DNA from: Roridomyces roridus
Taxonomy: Eukaryota; Basidiomycota; Agaricomycetes; Agaricales; Mycenaceae
Direction: 5' to 3'
NCBI GenBank assembly: GCA_029378245.1
Contig: JARKIF010000051.1
Coordinates: forward strand, 124,001-188,000
DNA: 64,000 nucleotides
Under the pieces are notes generated by a model. That model was not told where the DNA came from. It did not search any database and saw nothing but the letters and a program-made list of their open reading frames with translations. Shown here in pieces: positions 43,090-54,125 of this stretch; position 1 is the stretch's first letter; each line of letters opens with the position of its first letter. A program made the position numbers and the translations under genes.

Positions 43090-43985
43090 GGGTTCTTGGT
43101 CAACGATGAACAATTCGACCAACTTGGTGAACGCAAAGAGCAATGGTCAGGTGGGTCCCTGCATGCGTCACACCGATTCGTTGGCTCACCGTCGTCTTGT
43201 AGCCATTTTCTCCCGCCTTCGTTTTCCCCGTGGCGTCGGTGTAATCGAGTACTCAAGCCATCTGCATCCGATCGTCTATCTCGGCGACATGCACGAGGAA
43301 TTCCTGAAGACTGACGACCCATGTCTGCCGAAAGCAGACGATCTCTGACGACGCCTTCGCATTCTCAATCGCACCATCATAAGCCGACACCCAATGGCTT
43401 GGACGGCCTGAGTGACTGGGCAAGGTAGCGACGTATGTCTCTACTTCTGGCCTGCGCGTTTTTGTGAAATCATCCACCAGCTCACTATTCGAGACGGCAA
43501 CGAGAGGGAGACGCTCAGAGAGCTCTGGAGTGCTACCTAGCCACTGCGCCCACCCAACGCGTCCCTGATTCACACCTCAGCTCACGTTTATTGACACCGA
43601 TGTCCTGCTACCCACGGCGCGCCTATACTCTCCTTCGATCGAAGATTCCCGCCCGCCTCCTCCAATACTGCGGCCCGTCATCCTACCTGGAAATTACATC
43701 CATTCGGGCGAGATGTTGCCCTCCCCGGTCCCTCGGATGTCGAATCCGTGCACAAGATCATCCGCGGGCACACCCACCCCTCTTCCGCACGTCCTTTCCC
43801 AGACGGACGCACAAGTCAGCTTGAAGGATTGGACGACTACATGCCACGTCTGGGCGTGTATAACGAGCAGCGTTCCCACACGCCCGCGTGCCTCTGTCCC
43901 CGTCTTTGCGTGCCACGTGTATCCCCGGTCCCGCGCCACGTATCCCTATCCCTGAAGACCACCAGCAGTGGCCTCCAGTGCATGC
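43090..43985. repeat. Longer partner of the inverted duplicate at 1.34-1.90 kb
   Basis: Matches the 1344-1900 copy in reverse complement. The minus frame at 43253-43573 has protein-like composition (ETYVATLPSHSGRPSHWVSA) and may be the remnant of the gene carried by this duplication. I do not recognise it. Flanking Gly/Pro-rich frames at 43694-44337 are compositional. Confidence 0.55.
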
Positions 43986-45262
43986 CAATGCCGGCATACC
44001 CTGCCCACTGTTGCCTCCCCCTGGCTCGCCCGGCATTGGATCTCTATCCTCGAGCGACACGTCACGCAATGCCCAAGACCCCGCTCCGCCCCGGTACCAG
44101 TCATGTCCACACAGGGCCTCGGCGCGCTTGTCTCGGCTTATCAGCGGTGCACCTGTTAACAGCACAGTCACGCCCTGGGTATCTCCTCTCGTTGTAACCC
44201 CAACAGCGAGCAGTATGTATCCGCTCTCCCGCCACCGACGCCTAGTACACCGGCAAGCGACTGGCTTCCGGCGGACTAGGAGCGTCGTTGGCGAGGCTTA
44301 TGTGCGTTTCCTCCCGTCCTCCCTCGATCTTGGCTGATTGTGTCTGCAGATTTCTCGCTATATCCATTGAGATGCGTGTATCCTTAACCCTGTGGCGCGA
44401 GGGGACAGGCCGTTGCCCTTACATTCAAACCAACTGCATGGTCCTCCATGAGGTCGTCCTTATCCCCTTCGACCAGGGCTCTATGGGGACGACTTGCATG
44501 TCGCTTGTGTAATCTGAGCAAGGCGAATGAGATGTCTGCTCGATATTCGAGGGTTACACCTACATTATGGGCCTGCACGGAGCTCAACGCGCCGATGCGC
44601 CGGAAGGCATGTGCCGGAGCTCTTCCTATTAGTGGGATGGCTGCGTGACAATATGTGCTGTATCTTTCAGCGGAAGCCACCGATGCTCTCCCTCCCGTTT
44701 GCCGCGCTCTACGTGCAATGAGCTCTACTCGAATGTTTTCGAGATCACCATAGTCACCCTCCTTTCCTTTCTCTCTCCTTCCTCCACTACACCGCGGCCG
44801 CCTCGCCGGTGGTCACACTCTTCCTCTCCGGGCTCATCCTGTGTGCTACTGATGTGGCCCGGTCGAAATTTCAAATCATATCCACCACAATGTTCGCCGG
44901 ATCCGTACGGGTGGATGGTTACGTGACATCATCCACTGACAGGCACATGCTCCTATTCGATGGACTCTCCTTATCCTTATCTTCTCGTGTTTATGTGTCG
45001 TGCCTCGGCTTTCAATTCAATTGTAACCCATATGTAGTCATAAATGTTGGGGCAACCAACAATACATGTACTTCATGTGAACAGCTGATCATTCCAGAGT
45101 TCAAGTGGATCATGAGAAAGTTTGTACAGATTTGTGCCTCTGAGCTGGCGTCCTCGTTGCTTCTTTGATTCTTACCACCACCTTTCTGTTACCAAGCTCC
45201 TGGCTTGCAGTGAGCTGCACTGTTTACCTGTACCCCTGGATATCAAACTGCAGATCAGGGTT
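43986..45262. other. Spacer upstream of the NLR gene
   Basis: Several short open frames in two or three registers show no motif. No element ends were found. Confidence 0.3.
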
Positions 45263-48200
45263 ATGGTGTCTGACACTCACCGACTCAGAGGTGGAAATGT
45301 GAATGTCTATGGTGTGTCAAATCCAAGAGAGTGGGATCCTGATGAATCATGACCTGTGTCTATAGGTGGCCCAGGGGGCGATGGTGGAGCAGGGAATGAA
45401 AGAGGGGGTACTGGTGGTGCTGGAGGAAACCCTGTCGTCAATGTGTAAGGGTTTTTTGACAACATTCCCGCAAAGTTGATTAATCATTGTGATAGTAGTC
45501 TCCAAGGGTCATTCACATTTTCTCTCAGCATAGATCTTGGTCTCATCTTTGTATAGATCAGCTGATCATCATGATGCCTTGTACAAGTGGTTGGAGAATC
45601 CTCCCAATACACAGGACAGACAGCATCAGCTACAAGAGCTCCGCTATAAGGATACTGGAACTTGGCTGCTTCAGCATGATCAACTCATTAGTTGGACCAA
45701 GACACCTGGCAGCTTGTGGATCCAGGGAATTTGTATGTTGGCTTTATTTTCAATCCTCACTATATCTAATCTATTGTAGCTGGAACTGGGAAAAGTGTAC
45801 TCAGGTATTTGACCAAATGGCAGGCACTATCTCTACTGACATCAAACAGCTCAACAATCACTGATAATCTTGTCAAGAGTGGCAAAAATGTCTCCTATTT
45901 CTTCTTTGACTTCAGAAATGACAGACAGAGCCTGACCATTATGTTGCGCTCTATCATCTGGCAGCTCTCTGAGATGTCACCCACTCCACACGGGACTCTT
46001 TCAACGTTTCATGAAAGATTGGGAAAAGGAAAAATACAGCCGCAGATTAAAGATCTCCAAGAACTCCTTGATAGTTTGATTGGAGAACTCGGACAGGCAT
46101 ACATTGTTCTGGATGGACTGGATGAATGCCAAAAGAAGGATTGGACAGCTCTTGTGGACATGCTCTGCAGTTCATCAACAGAAGGGCTGCATTTGCTGTT
46201 CACAAGTCAACATCGCCAGGAGTTTCAGAAAGGCTTCAAGGACATACCCTTGATACAGTTGCATGCATCAATCTTACATGAGGACATAAGATCCTTTGTC
46301 TACAGCAAGATCTTGGCAATGTCTGATGATGTTGAACACATCAAGGCAGTCACTGAACAAATTGTAGAACAGAGCAATGGAATGTAAGCCAGATTCATGT
46401 AAATCCTTGGCCTAAACTAAGTATGCAAGTAGGTTCCGTATGGCAGCTTGCTTCATTATTGAGCTAGGTTATTGTCATTGGGAAGATGAATGGGATGAGG
46501 TCCTTGCAGTTCTGCCAGCTGATCTGTTCAGTATCTACAGCCGTTTTCTAAAACGCGCAAAGGAGGAACCAAGACTGCCATCTGTTTTCATTCAGGCCAT
46601 ACTACGGTGGCTTGTGTTTTCGGAAAGAGAGCTATCATTAGAGGAACTTGCAGATGCTCTTGCCTTCCGCTTGGACCTGGCAAATTTTGACTTTTCCAAC
46701 CTCAAAACATCAGTCTATCACCCTCAAAGACGGTCGGGTAACTCAAGACTTTTCAACACGCTTGATGGCCTCATTGTGATAAACACTGATGAGGCTGCCC
46801 GGGGCTTAATCAGTTTTGCCCACTCTTCTGTGCGAGACTATGTTCTTTCCCAAGAGTTTTATGGGGAGCATGCATCCGTTCTCGATCTCAGCAAGAGTAT
46901 CTCACAAAAGTTCATCACACAAACTTGTCTCCGTTATCTCCTTGTATTTTCAGAAAATGACCATTATTTGGCTTGGCATAGTGAGGTCAAGTACCCACTT
47001 GCAGCATATGCTTCTCGACACTGGTTTCAATCACTTCCAGTACTGCGATGATACGGACCAAGAGCAGCTACTGCCAACAACAATGCATCTGCTTGAGGAT
47101 GGAAGTCCCCAATACACTATGTTGTGTGAATTAAAGGGAAGGTGGAGATGGAGATGGAGTGACCACACTGTACCGGCAATATGTATGTGCACAGAAATGG
47201 GGTTTCAAAGAGGGGTGTTGGCTTTTCTTGTTGATAGAAAGGTGCCGGTGGATCTCATTGCCAGAGATGGCCAGAGTCTATTGCACCTTGCCTTACAGTA
47301 TGGCTACCTTGGCATTGCAAAGCTGCTCATTGAACATGGGGCATCAGTCAATGTTGCTAAGGATGATGGCAGGACTCCGCTGCACCTCGTGTCCCAGTAT
47401 GGCCATCTTGACATTACAAAGCTGCTCATTGAACATGGGGCATCAGTCAATGTTGCTAAGGATGATGGATGGACTCCGCTGCACCTTGTGTCCCGGTATG
47501 GCCACCTTGACCTTGCAAAGCTGCTTGTTGAACATGGGGCATCAGTCAATGTTGCTCAGGATGCTGGCTGGACTCCGCTGCACCTTGTGTCTCGGTATTG
47601 CCACCTTGACATTGCAAAGCTGCTTGTTGAACATGGGGCATCAGTCACTGTTGCTAAGGATGATGGCTGGCCTCCACTGCACCTTGTGTCCCAGTATGGC
47701 CACCTTGACATTGCAAAGCTGCTCATTGAACATGGGGCATCAGTCAATGTTGCTAAGGATGATGGCTGGACTCCACTGCACCTTGTGTCTCGGTATGGCC
47801 GCCTTGATGCTGCAAAGCTGCTTGTTGAACATGGGGCATCAGTCAATGTTGCTAAGGATGATGGCTGGACTCCGCTGCACCTTGTGTCCCGGTATGGCCA
47901 TCTTGACATTACAAAGCTGCTCATTGAACATGGGGCATCAGTCAATGTTGCTAAGGATGATGGATGGACTCCGCTGCACCTTGTGTCCCGGTATGGCCAC
48001 CTTGACCTTGCAAAGCTGCTTGTTGAACATGGGGCATCAGTCAATGTTGCTCAGGATGCTGGCTGGACTCCGCTGCACCTTGTGTCTCGGTATTGCCACC
48101 TTGACATTGCAAAGCTGCTTGTTGAACATGGGGCATCAGTCACTGTTGCTAAGGATGATGGCTGGCCTCCACTGCACCTTGTGTCCCAGTATGGCCACCT

Positions 48201-49339
48201 TGACATTGCAAAGCTGCTCATTGAACATGGGGCATCAGTCAATGTTGCTAAGGATGATGGCTGGACTCCACTGCACCTTGTGTCTCGGTATGGCCGCCTT
48301 GATGCTGCAAAGCTGCTTGTTGAACATGGGGCATCAGTCAATGTTGCTAAGGATGATGGCTGGACTCCGCTGCACCTTGTGTCCCGGTATGGCCACCTTG
48401 ACATTGCAAAGCTGCTTGTTGAACATGGGGCATCAGTAAATGTTGCTCAGGATGCTGGCTGGACTCCGCTGCACCTTGTGTCTCAGTATTGCCACCTTGA
48501 CATTGCAAAGCTGCTTGTTGAACATGGGGCATCAGTCAATGTTGCTAAGGATGATGGCTGGACTCCGCTGCACCTTGTGTCCCGGTATGGCCACCTTGAC
48601 ATTGCAAAGCTGCTTGTTGAACATGGGGCATCAGTCAATGTTGCTAAGGATGATGGCTGGACTCCACTGCACCTTGTGTCCCAGTATGGCCCCCTTGACA
48701 TTGCAAAGCTGCTCATTGAACATGGGGCATCAGTCAATATTGCTCAGGATGCTGGCTGGACTCCGCTGCACCTTGTGTCCTGGTATGGCCGCCTTGATGT
48801 TGCAAAGCTGCTTGTTGAACATGGGGCATCAGTCAATGTTGCTCAGGATGATGGCTGGACTCCACTGCACCTTGTGTCCCAGTATGGCCCCCTTGACATT
48901 GCAAAGCTGCTCATTGAACATGGGGCATCAGTCAATATTGCTCAGGATGCTGGCTGGACTCCGCTGCACCTTGTGTCCTGGTATGGCCGCCTTGATGTTG
49001 CAAAGCTGCTTGTTGAACATGGGGCATCAGTCAATGTTGCTAAGGATGATGGCTGGACTCCACTGCACCTTGTGTCCCAGTATGGCCACCTTGGCATTGC
49101 AAAGCTGCTTGTTGAACATGGGGCAACTGCACCTTGTGTCCCGGTATGGCCATCTTGACATTGCAAAGCTGTTTGTTGGACATGGGGCATCAGTTGTTGC
49201 TGCTAAGGAGGATGGCTTGACTCCACTGCACCTTGCCTCCAAGTATGGTCACCTTGACATTGCAGAGCTGCTTGTTGAACATCAGGCGTCAGTTGACGCT
49301 ACAGAGAAGGATGGCTGGACACCGCTGCACCTTGCGTAG
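45263..49339 (+). CDS. NACHT-ankyrin NOD-like receptor, frame-disrupted
   Basis: This is a fungal NLR, a family linked to non-self recognition and cell-death control. A short N-terminus joins across an intron (45312-45365) to the Gly-rich VNVYGGPGGDGGAGNERG typical of agaricomycete NLRs. The NACHT core has the P-loop GISGTGKSVL split by an intron near 45740-45779, Walker B YIVLDGLDEC, and the intron-joined NGMFRMAACF segment. From 47263 come 18 complete and one partial 33-residue ankyrin repeats. Frame lesion 1: one extra T in the TTT at 47025-47027, inside the conserved AAYASRHWF segment, puts NACHT and ankyrins in different frames. Lesion 2: a 35-base deletion relative to the repeat unit near 49125 ends the frame at 49158, with about 2.5 repeats left out of frame to 49339. 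Both could be real decay, repeat-tract variation or assembly error. Confidence 0.85.
47263..49338 (+). repeat. 99-bp ankyrin-coding tandem array with higher-order units
   Basis: Each 99-bp unit encodes one DDGWTPLHLVSRYGHLD-type repeat. Adjacent units differ at a handful of codons. Repeats 2-6 are copied as a 495-bp block into repeats 7-11, with essentially one difference (Arg versus Trp in the first unit). Repeats 15-16 recur as 17-18 (198 bp). Variation concentrates on a few positions: the residue after VS, the one after Y(G/C), and the one after LD. All other open frames across this array are shadows. Confidence 0.95.
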
Positions 49340-50381
49340 TGTTGGCCAAAAATATGATATGGGAATTTTTTTTTTTGAATATGGATATGATATCACCACT
49401 GGTGGTCCAACTGGATACAAATATGTCTGAATATGAATATAATAGAATGTGGATATGTGTGATGCGGTGCGGATTCGGTGGCTTCACGGTGACTGAAGCG
49501 CAAGTTGACCTCGGGGAGCTTGTAGGGAAACGAGCGAGGCGAGGTCGGGAAGGGTTCAGCAGCGTAGTAAACGCGCTCGAACCCCGGGTACAAAGTAGAG
49601 AGTAGCCCGTATACGAGGCCTTCGAGGCGCCCCGTATGCGGAGAGCAGTTGTACGTGTGTTCAGGCATGCAGGGGGTCTAACCGTATAGGTGGTTCGCCT
49701 CGAGTACCAGAGAATCAGAAGTAGAACATGAGAGGCGAGAGTAAGAATTGATTGCTTATCTAATAGCTACATGGAAATAGAATACGATGAGGCGCTGGCC
49801 GTGTCCAGGTAAGCCCTCCAGGCGTCACAATATGAATACAATATGCAGAGGGTATATTCAAATATATTCAGATACACCCGGTCACTGAGAATCAGGCTTG
49901 GGAAGCCCGGCAATCAAGTGTGGATAAGAATCTTGATTGGCGGCACCAGCTAGCCGGATATGCAGATCAGTGTGCCACTGTGTTCTGCATGATTTGCTTG
50001 TGCAAAACTGCCTAAAATGGAAATTTGATCCGAATGCTGCGTGATTCTTGATGTGTGTACTCCTCTCCGTGAACTTGTTGGGGATGGGTGACCCCCCATG
50101 ATGGCGGAGACTGCAAGGAGACTGTGTCAATCAACATTGCCATGAATACTGGCTGAAGCCAGGACCAAGTGGGGACTGGCCAAGGGCTGAACTGGGTGGT
50201 TCATGTGGTGTGAGATATATTTGAATATATCCAGAATATATTTGTAAGGTAGCTGCTATGCACGCATGGTCAACCTGTCAGGTGGCTGTGAGGCATGCCC
50301 ATATAAGGAAGGTCTCACTACAGGCAGATGATTAAGGTACCCTATTAGGGTGTATTGTTTCCACTTAGATAATTACCCTAA
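49340..50381. other. AT-rich spacer with a GC-richer insert
   Basis: 49350-49450 and 49825-49880 are 'gaatatggatatgat' type degenerate repeats. Between them lies a GC-richer block (about 49465-49830) that looks inserted and could be a solo LTR or small element, but I could not fix its ends. There is no gene. Confidence 0.35.
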
Positions 50382-50972
50382 GTGGGGGGACTCCCAGAAG
50401 GACGCATCCCTGGGAGTGCCCACTGCGCACCCATTTTTTTCGAATATTTTATTCTCTCCCAGCTCTCCCATGGATATGTGACCATGAACATTAATTTCTG
50501 CAAAAATACCGAAACTGGTTCAGACTGTTGTCCGAAGCTGGCAGCCCTCTCCAATGTTGTTCTTCTCATGTTCTCAGTGAAACATGTGTTGTATAAGCAC
50601 CTTTTTCTGGCCATGGTGCTGAACTTGTTCAACGGCAAGGGGATTTCATTGCTGGGCCCAGCATATATTCCTGGTCGTTCCAAACTGGTGAGCATCTCTA
50701 AGAATAATAATACTCAGAGCCCGACACATGTTTGTGAGTACAAACTTCAGAAGGACATATCAACCCCTACCTGTCTCATTTGCCGCTGCCTCTTATGGTT
50801 TAATTCACGTCTACAATACCAGTACTGTAGTATCATACTGAATCCTCCACCCAGGGCTGGGCAACCATATACAGCAATTTACGGTCTCGATAACTCTTAC
50901 ATCAGCTCATTCCTGGATGAACCACCAACCAATCGAGCCTTTGCCCAGCCAGCATTGGGTTCTTGTACTTAG
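50382..50972 (+). CDS. Unassigned 196-codon open frame
   Basis: A single uninterrupted frame, relatively Cys- and Leu-rich, with hydrophobic stretches (SNVVLLMFSVKHVLYKHLFL). I recognise no family, there is no supporting neighbour, and the start region reads through 'tgggag' minisatellite-like words. It may be fortuitous. Confidence 0.2.
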   Translation: MGGLPEGRIPGSAHCAPIFFEYFILSQLSHGYVTMNINFCKNTETGSDCCPKLAALSNVVLLMFSVKHVLYKHLFLAMVLNLFNGKGISLLGPAYIPGRSKLVSISKNNNTQSPTHVCEYKLQKDISTPTCLICRCLLWFNSRLQYQYCSIILNPPPRAGQPYTAIYGLDNSYISSFLDEPPTNRAFAQPALGSCT

Positions 50973-51059
50973 TGCTCCTCACTGAAGAATATCTCCGGTG
51001 ACTCAGCGGGTTTGAAGCTCACAGCACCTGGGAGTGTACCCATCTATTTACCCCACTGG

Positions 51060-51330
51060 GCTTCTCCCATTCATCTACTTTGTGCGGCTGGGAACCTCCC
51101 AGCCACTTGGTGAGCACTCTGGGAGTCTCCCAACCATCTAAAAAGCACCACTGGGAGGCTCCCATACACTCCCATGGGGCAATGGGAGCCTCCCATCCAT
51201 CAACTCACCACCATTGGGACACCCCCAACCCTCCCATGGGAGCTCCCAGCCACTCCCATAGGAGCCATGGGAGCCTCCCGTCCATCTTTTCAGTGGACTG
51301 GGAGTCTCCCATGTGCCTTTGACCCTACTA
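51060..51330. repeat. Minisatellite of TGGGAG-CTCCCA palindromic units
   Basis: Irregular tandem copies of 'ctgggagnctcccannca' spaced 30-45 bp apart. Each unit is a short palindrome. A second block of the same type lies at 52305-52490, on the far side of the SINE-like copies. Confidence 0.75.
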
Positions 51331-51598
51331 CTGGCCTGGGAGTCCAGGCACTGACATACCAATTTGACAATGCTTGCCACCAATGGCTATGTTTGTTTGT
51401 CAAATTAACTTGACAAATTACTTGTAACCTGATCGACACAAAAGAAAAAGATGGAACAAACGGCAGGCAGAACTTGCCTCGCCACCAGCATGACCATTAT
51501 TCAGGATGATTCAGAGGTGGTGGATTGGAACTATCAGGCTACGTTTGATCAAAATCGTGTATCGTGTACCAATTTTACGAATGGGCGCCACTCGAGGG

Positions 51599-51760
51599 GG
51601 AAGACAAACCAGAAGGGGTAAACACGGGAACGGTGGCAAGCCGGCCAAAAAGAGGGAATAGGGTGGATATGCAGCAGGCAGGATTCGAACCTGCAACAAC
51701 TGACAGATGCACAGGATACAGCAAGCACAGGGCAGTTACCACTCCCCAGAATGAGCATTA
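51599..51760 (-). repeat. tRNA-derived SINE-like copy 1
   Basis: On the minus strand there is an A-box-like GGGGAGTGGTAAC and a perfect tRNA T-arm: B box GGTTCGAATCC with a 5-bp GCAGG/CCTGC stem (51678-51694). A non-tRNA tail of about 90 bp is shared with copy 2. The D and anticodon parts do not fold as a functional tRNA. Confidence 0.6.
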
Positions 51761-51844
51761 ACAAGGGAGGCAATTACTAGTACTTCCTCCTCACTTTACT
51801 CCCTTCCTCCTCGCTCGTATTCCCAAAATAAGCTGATCGAAAGG

Positions 51845-52025
51845 GAAGACAAACCAAGAAGGGGTACAACACGGCAGCGGCAGCAGGCCGACCAAAAAAA
51901 AGAGAAAAAAGAGAGGGAACAGGATGGATACGCAGCAGGCAGGAATCGAACCTGGGACAGCTGCGAAAAGCATGTGATATGGGAAGCACGGTGGAGTTAC
52001 CACTCGACTAACATGAGCATTATCA
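51845..52025 (-). repeat. tRNA-derived SINE-like copy 2
   Basis: Same order as copy 1: A box TTAGTCGAGTGG, B box GGTTCGATTCC, and the same downstream tail. Head-to-tail with copy 1, about 85 bp apart. Its outer edge abuts the MITE at 52026. Confidence 0.6.
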
Positions 52026-52277
52026 CAGGGGGGAAGGCATCTTTTCTGCACCGCGGAAATACTTTATTTACGCAACATTTCCGCAGTATTTCCGCAACAT
52101 TTCCGCCAGCTCCGAAAATAGGTGATAAAAATCAAAATCTGCCAATTTAGCAGAGAATCTTATGATTATGTAATGAAATCAACACATTTCCGCCACGCGG
52201 AAATGTTGCGGAAATCATGCGGAAATACTGCGGAAATATAAAATTCCCGTGGTGCGGAAAAGTGAGGTTCCCCCCTG
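52026..52277. mobile_element. CAGGGG-type MITE built of CGGAAAT repeats
   Basis: Inverted ends CAGGGGGGAA are followed by CTTTTC(T/C)GCACC on both arms. The inner arms consist of alternating 'gcggaaat' and 'atttccgc' words, so each arm can also fold on itself. CAGGG ends suggest hAT, but no clear 8-bp duplication is seen. Confidence 0.6.
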
Positions 52278-52304
52278 TGTATACAGTACGGTGACTTGAT
52301 GTAT

Positions 52305-52490
52305 TTATCTGTCATGGGACCCTCCCATCCTCCAATTCACCCATACTGGGACTCTCCCAGCCCCGATTTCACAACCATGGGAGACTCCCATGCACCGAGT
52401 GAGCAGTACTGGGAGCCTCCCATACCCTCCTATGGTAGCCATGGGTCACTCCCATTCATCCACTTGTTAGGCGTGGAAGCCTCCCACTTA
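52305..52490. repeat. Second TGGGAG minisatellite block
   Basis: Same palindromic unit as at 51060-51330. Confidence 0.65.
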
Positions 52491-52800
52491 GACCTCGTTT
52501 GCTAGCTCCCAAACGAGTTCCATATTAATGATTGACAGATTCTGTCAATCAATCTCCAAACATTACGAGTAAACAACCGCTATGGTCCCATTTAGGCAAT
52601 TTTCAATTCAAAGTGCTAAAATTTAAACAACGTTACAAAGGTACATTGGAACAAAAGTACCATTAGATAGAAAGAAGTTGAAAAGCGGCCGCATTGAAGC
52701 TAAGCCTCATGCCAGCGCAGGAAACGGTATTCAGGATCTTGCTGGTTCGCCGCTGCCCGAAAAATGTAAGAAAATGAATCCTTGCTAAATAAAAAGTAAC

Positions 52801-53676
52801 TCACCGGTGCGGAAGGGAGGGTTGGGTTCTTGGACCGACCTCGGAACTGGTTTGGCCGCTATTGCAAAAGTCAGACATGGTGGAATTGGTCAAAGAGAAA
52901 AATATACGCAGTTTGTAATTATGGTAGGGGACCAAGTCGAATTCCCACCGGTCGTCGTAGGCACATTGGAGGGCGTCCCAGATGGAGTCGTACGCCGGGG
53001 TGCCGAAGGGGACGTTCTCCAACTTGATCTCGAGTTCCTCCACTCGAGTGCGCAGAATTTTGCTGGTGTCAACCTCGTACAACGGGCGCTTGATCGAGGT
53101 GACATGCTGCGGCACCATGGCATACGCAGAAGCTAGACGAGAGTGAGAACCGAGGCAGCGAAAAAGGGGACAAAACAGACTCACAACGATGATGCATACA
53201 CCCAGTCTGCCCTTTCTGTCCGGCAATTGCCTCCGGTGGGCAGGTGCACTGACGTTCAATGTTAGAATGAGGTGCAAAACTGAGATGCAAACACGCACCT
53301 CGAACGGATCGTCCACCGTATTCATCGCCGGGTTGGTAAAGCAAAACTTGTAGCAGTCCTTGCAGCAATCCGTGGTCGGAATGAGCTGACCTGGATCGCT
53401 GTCGTTTGGCTCGTAATTGCCGAACGCCAGTGGGGCGATGCACTTCTCGCACGGTTTGTTGTAGTAACGATGCTCGAGCGCATGAAACGCCAGCTGCGGC
53501 CGCGTTAGAAGAATGGCGGAGGCGGGGATCAAAGGGTTCCCGCTGGGCTTGGTGGCACCGATGTCGAATAGCTGGGTACCGGGAGAGAATGCAGAACGAT
53601 CGGTTGGGAAGGTTGGCGTGGCCATTGGCGTGAATCGAAGGGACCTGCGAGGGCGGACAAGTCTTTGGGGAGGCAT
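52801..53676 (-). CDS. Cys-cluster protein of unknown function (paralog 1)
   Basis: The start gives MPPQRLVRPRRSLRF. The protein contains LFDIGATKPSGN, then a Cys cluster: CEKC, about 30 residues later CCKDCYKFCF, and after an intron CTCP...GCMHH. This spacing suggests a zinc-binding module. After the next intron comes RPLYEVDTSKILRTRVEELE, a short helical segment, then FGTPAYDSIWDAL. The next gene on the left of the unit shares the same order of blocks. The C-terminal exon structure is uncertain: an additional exon reaching a stop at 52700-52702 is possible, since QDPEYRFLRWHEA looks coding. I recognise no named family. It is probably nuclear or nucleic-acid associated, by the basic N-terminus and Cys pattern. 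Confidence 0.6.
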   Translation of the reverse strand: MPPQRLVRPRRSLRFTPMATPTFPTDRSAFSPGTQLFDIGATKPSGNPLIPASAILLTRPQLAFHALEHRYYNKPCEKCIAPLAFGNYEPNDSDPGQLIPTTDCCKDCYKFCFTNPAMNTVDDPFEVRVCISVLHLILTLNVSAPAHRRQLPDRKGRLGVCIIVVSLFCPLFRCLGSHSRLASAYAMVPQHVTSIKRPLYEVDTSKILRTRVEELEIKLENVPFGTPAYDSIWDALQCAYDDRWEFDLVPYHNYKLRIFFSLTNSTMSDFCNSGQTSSEVGPRTQPSLPHR

Positions 53677-54125
53677 TTGGTTAGAGGGCAGATAACGGAC
53701 GAACACAGAGCAGACGCACGGTTTATATAGCCCATCGGCTAAATTCCCAATTGTTCGTTCTGGTTCCAAGAATGACAAACGGAACCGAACACGTCCCCAA
53801 TTGTTCGTTCTCCAAAATGCTAACCGACCGAGCCATTGTTCCTGTCCCAAAACGCTAAGCAAGCAAGCCCAACGCGGCCTATTGTTTGTTCTGGTCTCGG
53901 TGGTAGTTGCTGCAAAGGAAGTTATAGCGATATTCAAAATTGTAGCAAGGGTTATAGGTACAAAACAGCAAGCTTTCCAATTTGAATATGTACAGCGATA
54001 TTCAAAACTGTAGCAACGATTGTAGGTACAGTACAAAATAGCAAGCTTTCCAATTTGAATATTTACAAAACACAAGTAACCACGACTCGTTGCTTAGATC
54101 AAGATTTTTGGGGCTATGGGGGGTG
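53677..54125. promoter_or_regulatory. Upstream region with four ATTGTT(C/T) motifs
   Basis: ATTGTTCG occurs at 53750 and 53800, exactly 50 bp apart, and both are preceded by CCCA. Variants are ATTGTTC at 53835 and ATTGTTTG at 53881. A 'tttatatagccc' TATA-like sequence lies at about 53722. Upstream, 53920-54065 holds a short duplicated segment ('caagctttccaatttgaatat' type). Confidence 0.55.

Noticed and set aside
47021..47048. A 55-bp intron (about 46985-47039) explaining the NACHT-to-ankyrin frame change
   Set aside because: GT-AG borders exist, but it would remove the conserved YPLAAYASRHWF segment of the family; a single-base insertion in the T-run explains the frame more simply.
47263..49338. 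Tandem direct repeats as a CRISPR array
   Set aside because: Units are 99 bp, coding, contiguous and without unique spacers, and the organism is a fungus.
47159..49339. Long plus frames of 426 and 299 codons and several minus frames over the ankyrin array
   Set aside because: They are alternative-register shadows of the 99-bp repeat; only the frame with DDGWTPLHLV repeats joins the NACHT domain. The 3' tail of one of them matters only because the real frame slips into it after 49125.
49465..49830. Solo LTR
   Set aside because: The block looks inserted, but I could not find TG...CA ends with a target duplication.
51678..51694. A functional tRNA gene on the minus strand
   Set aside because: The T-arm is perfect, but acceptor, D and anticodon arms do not pair and the tail is shared with a second copy, so SINE-like is the better call.
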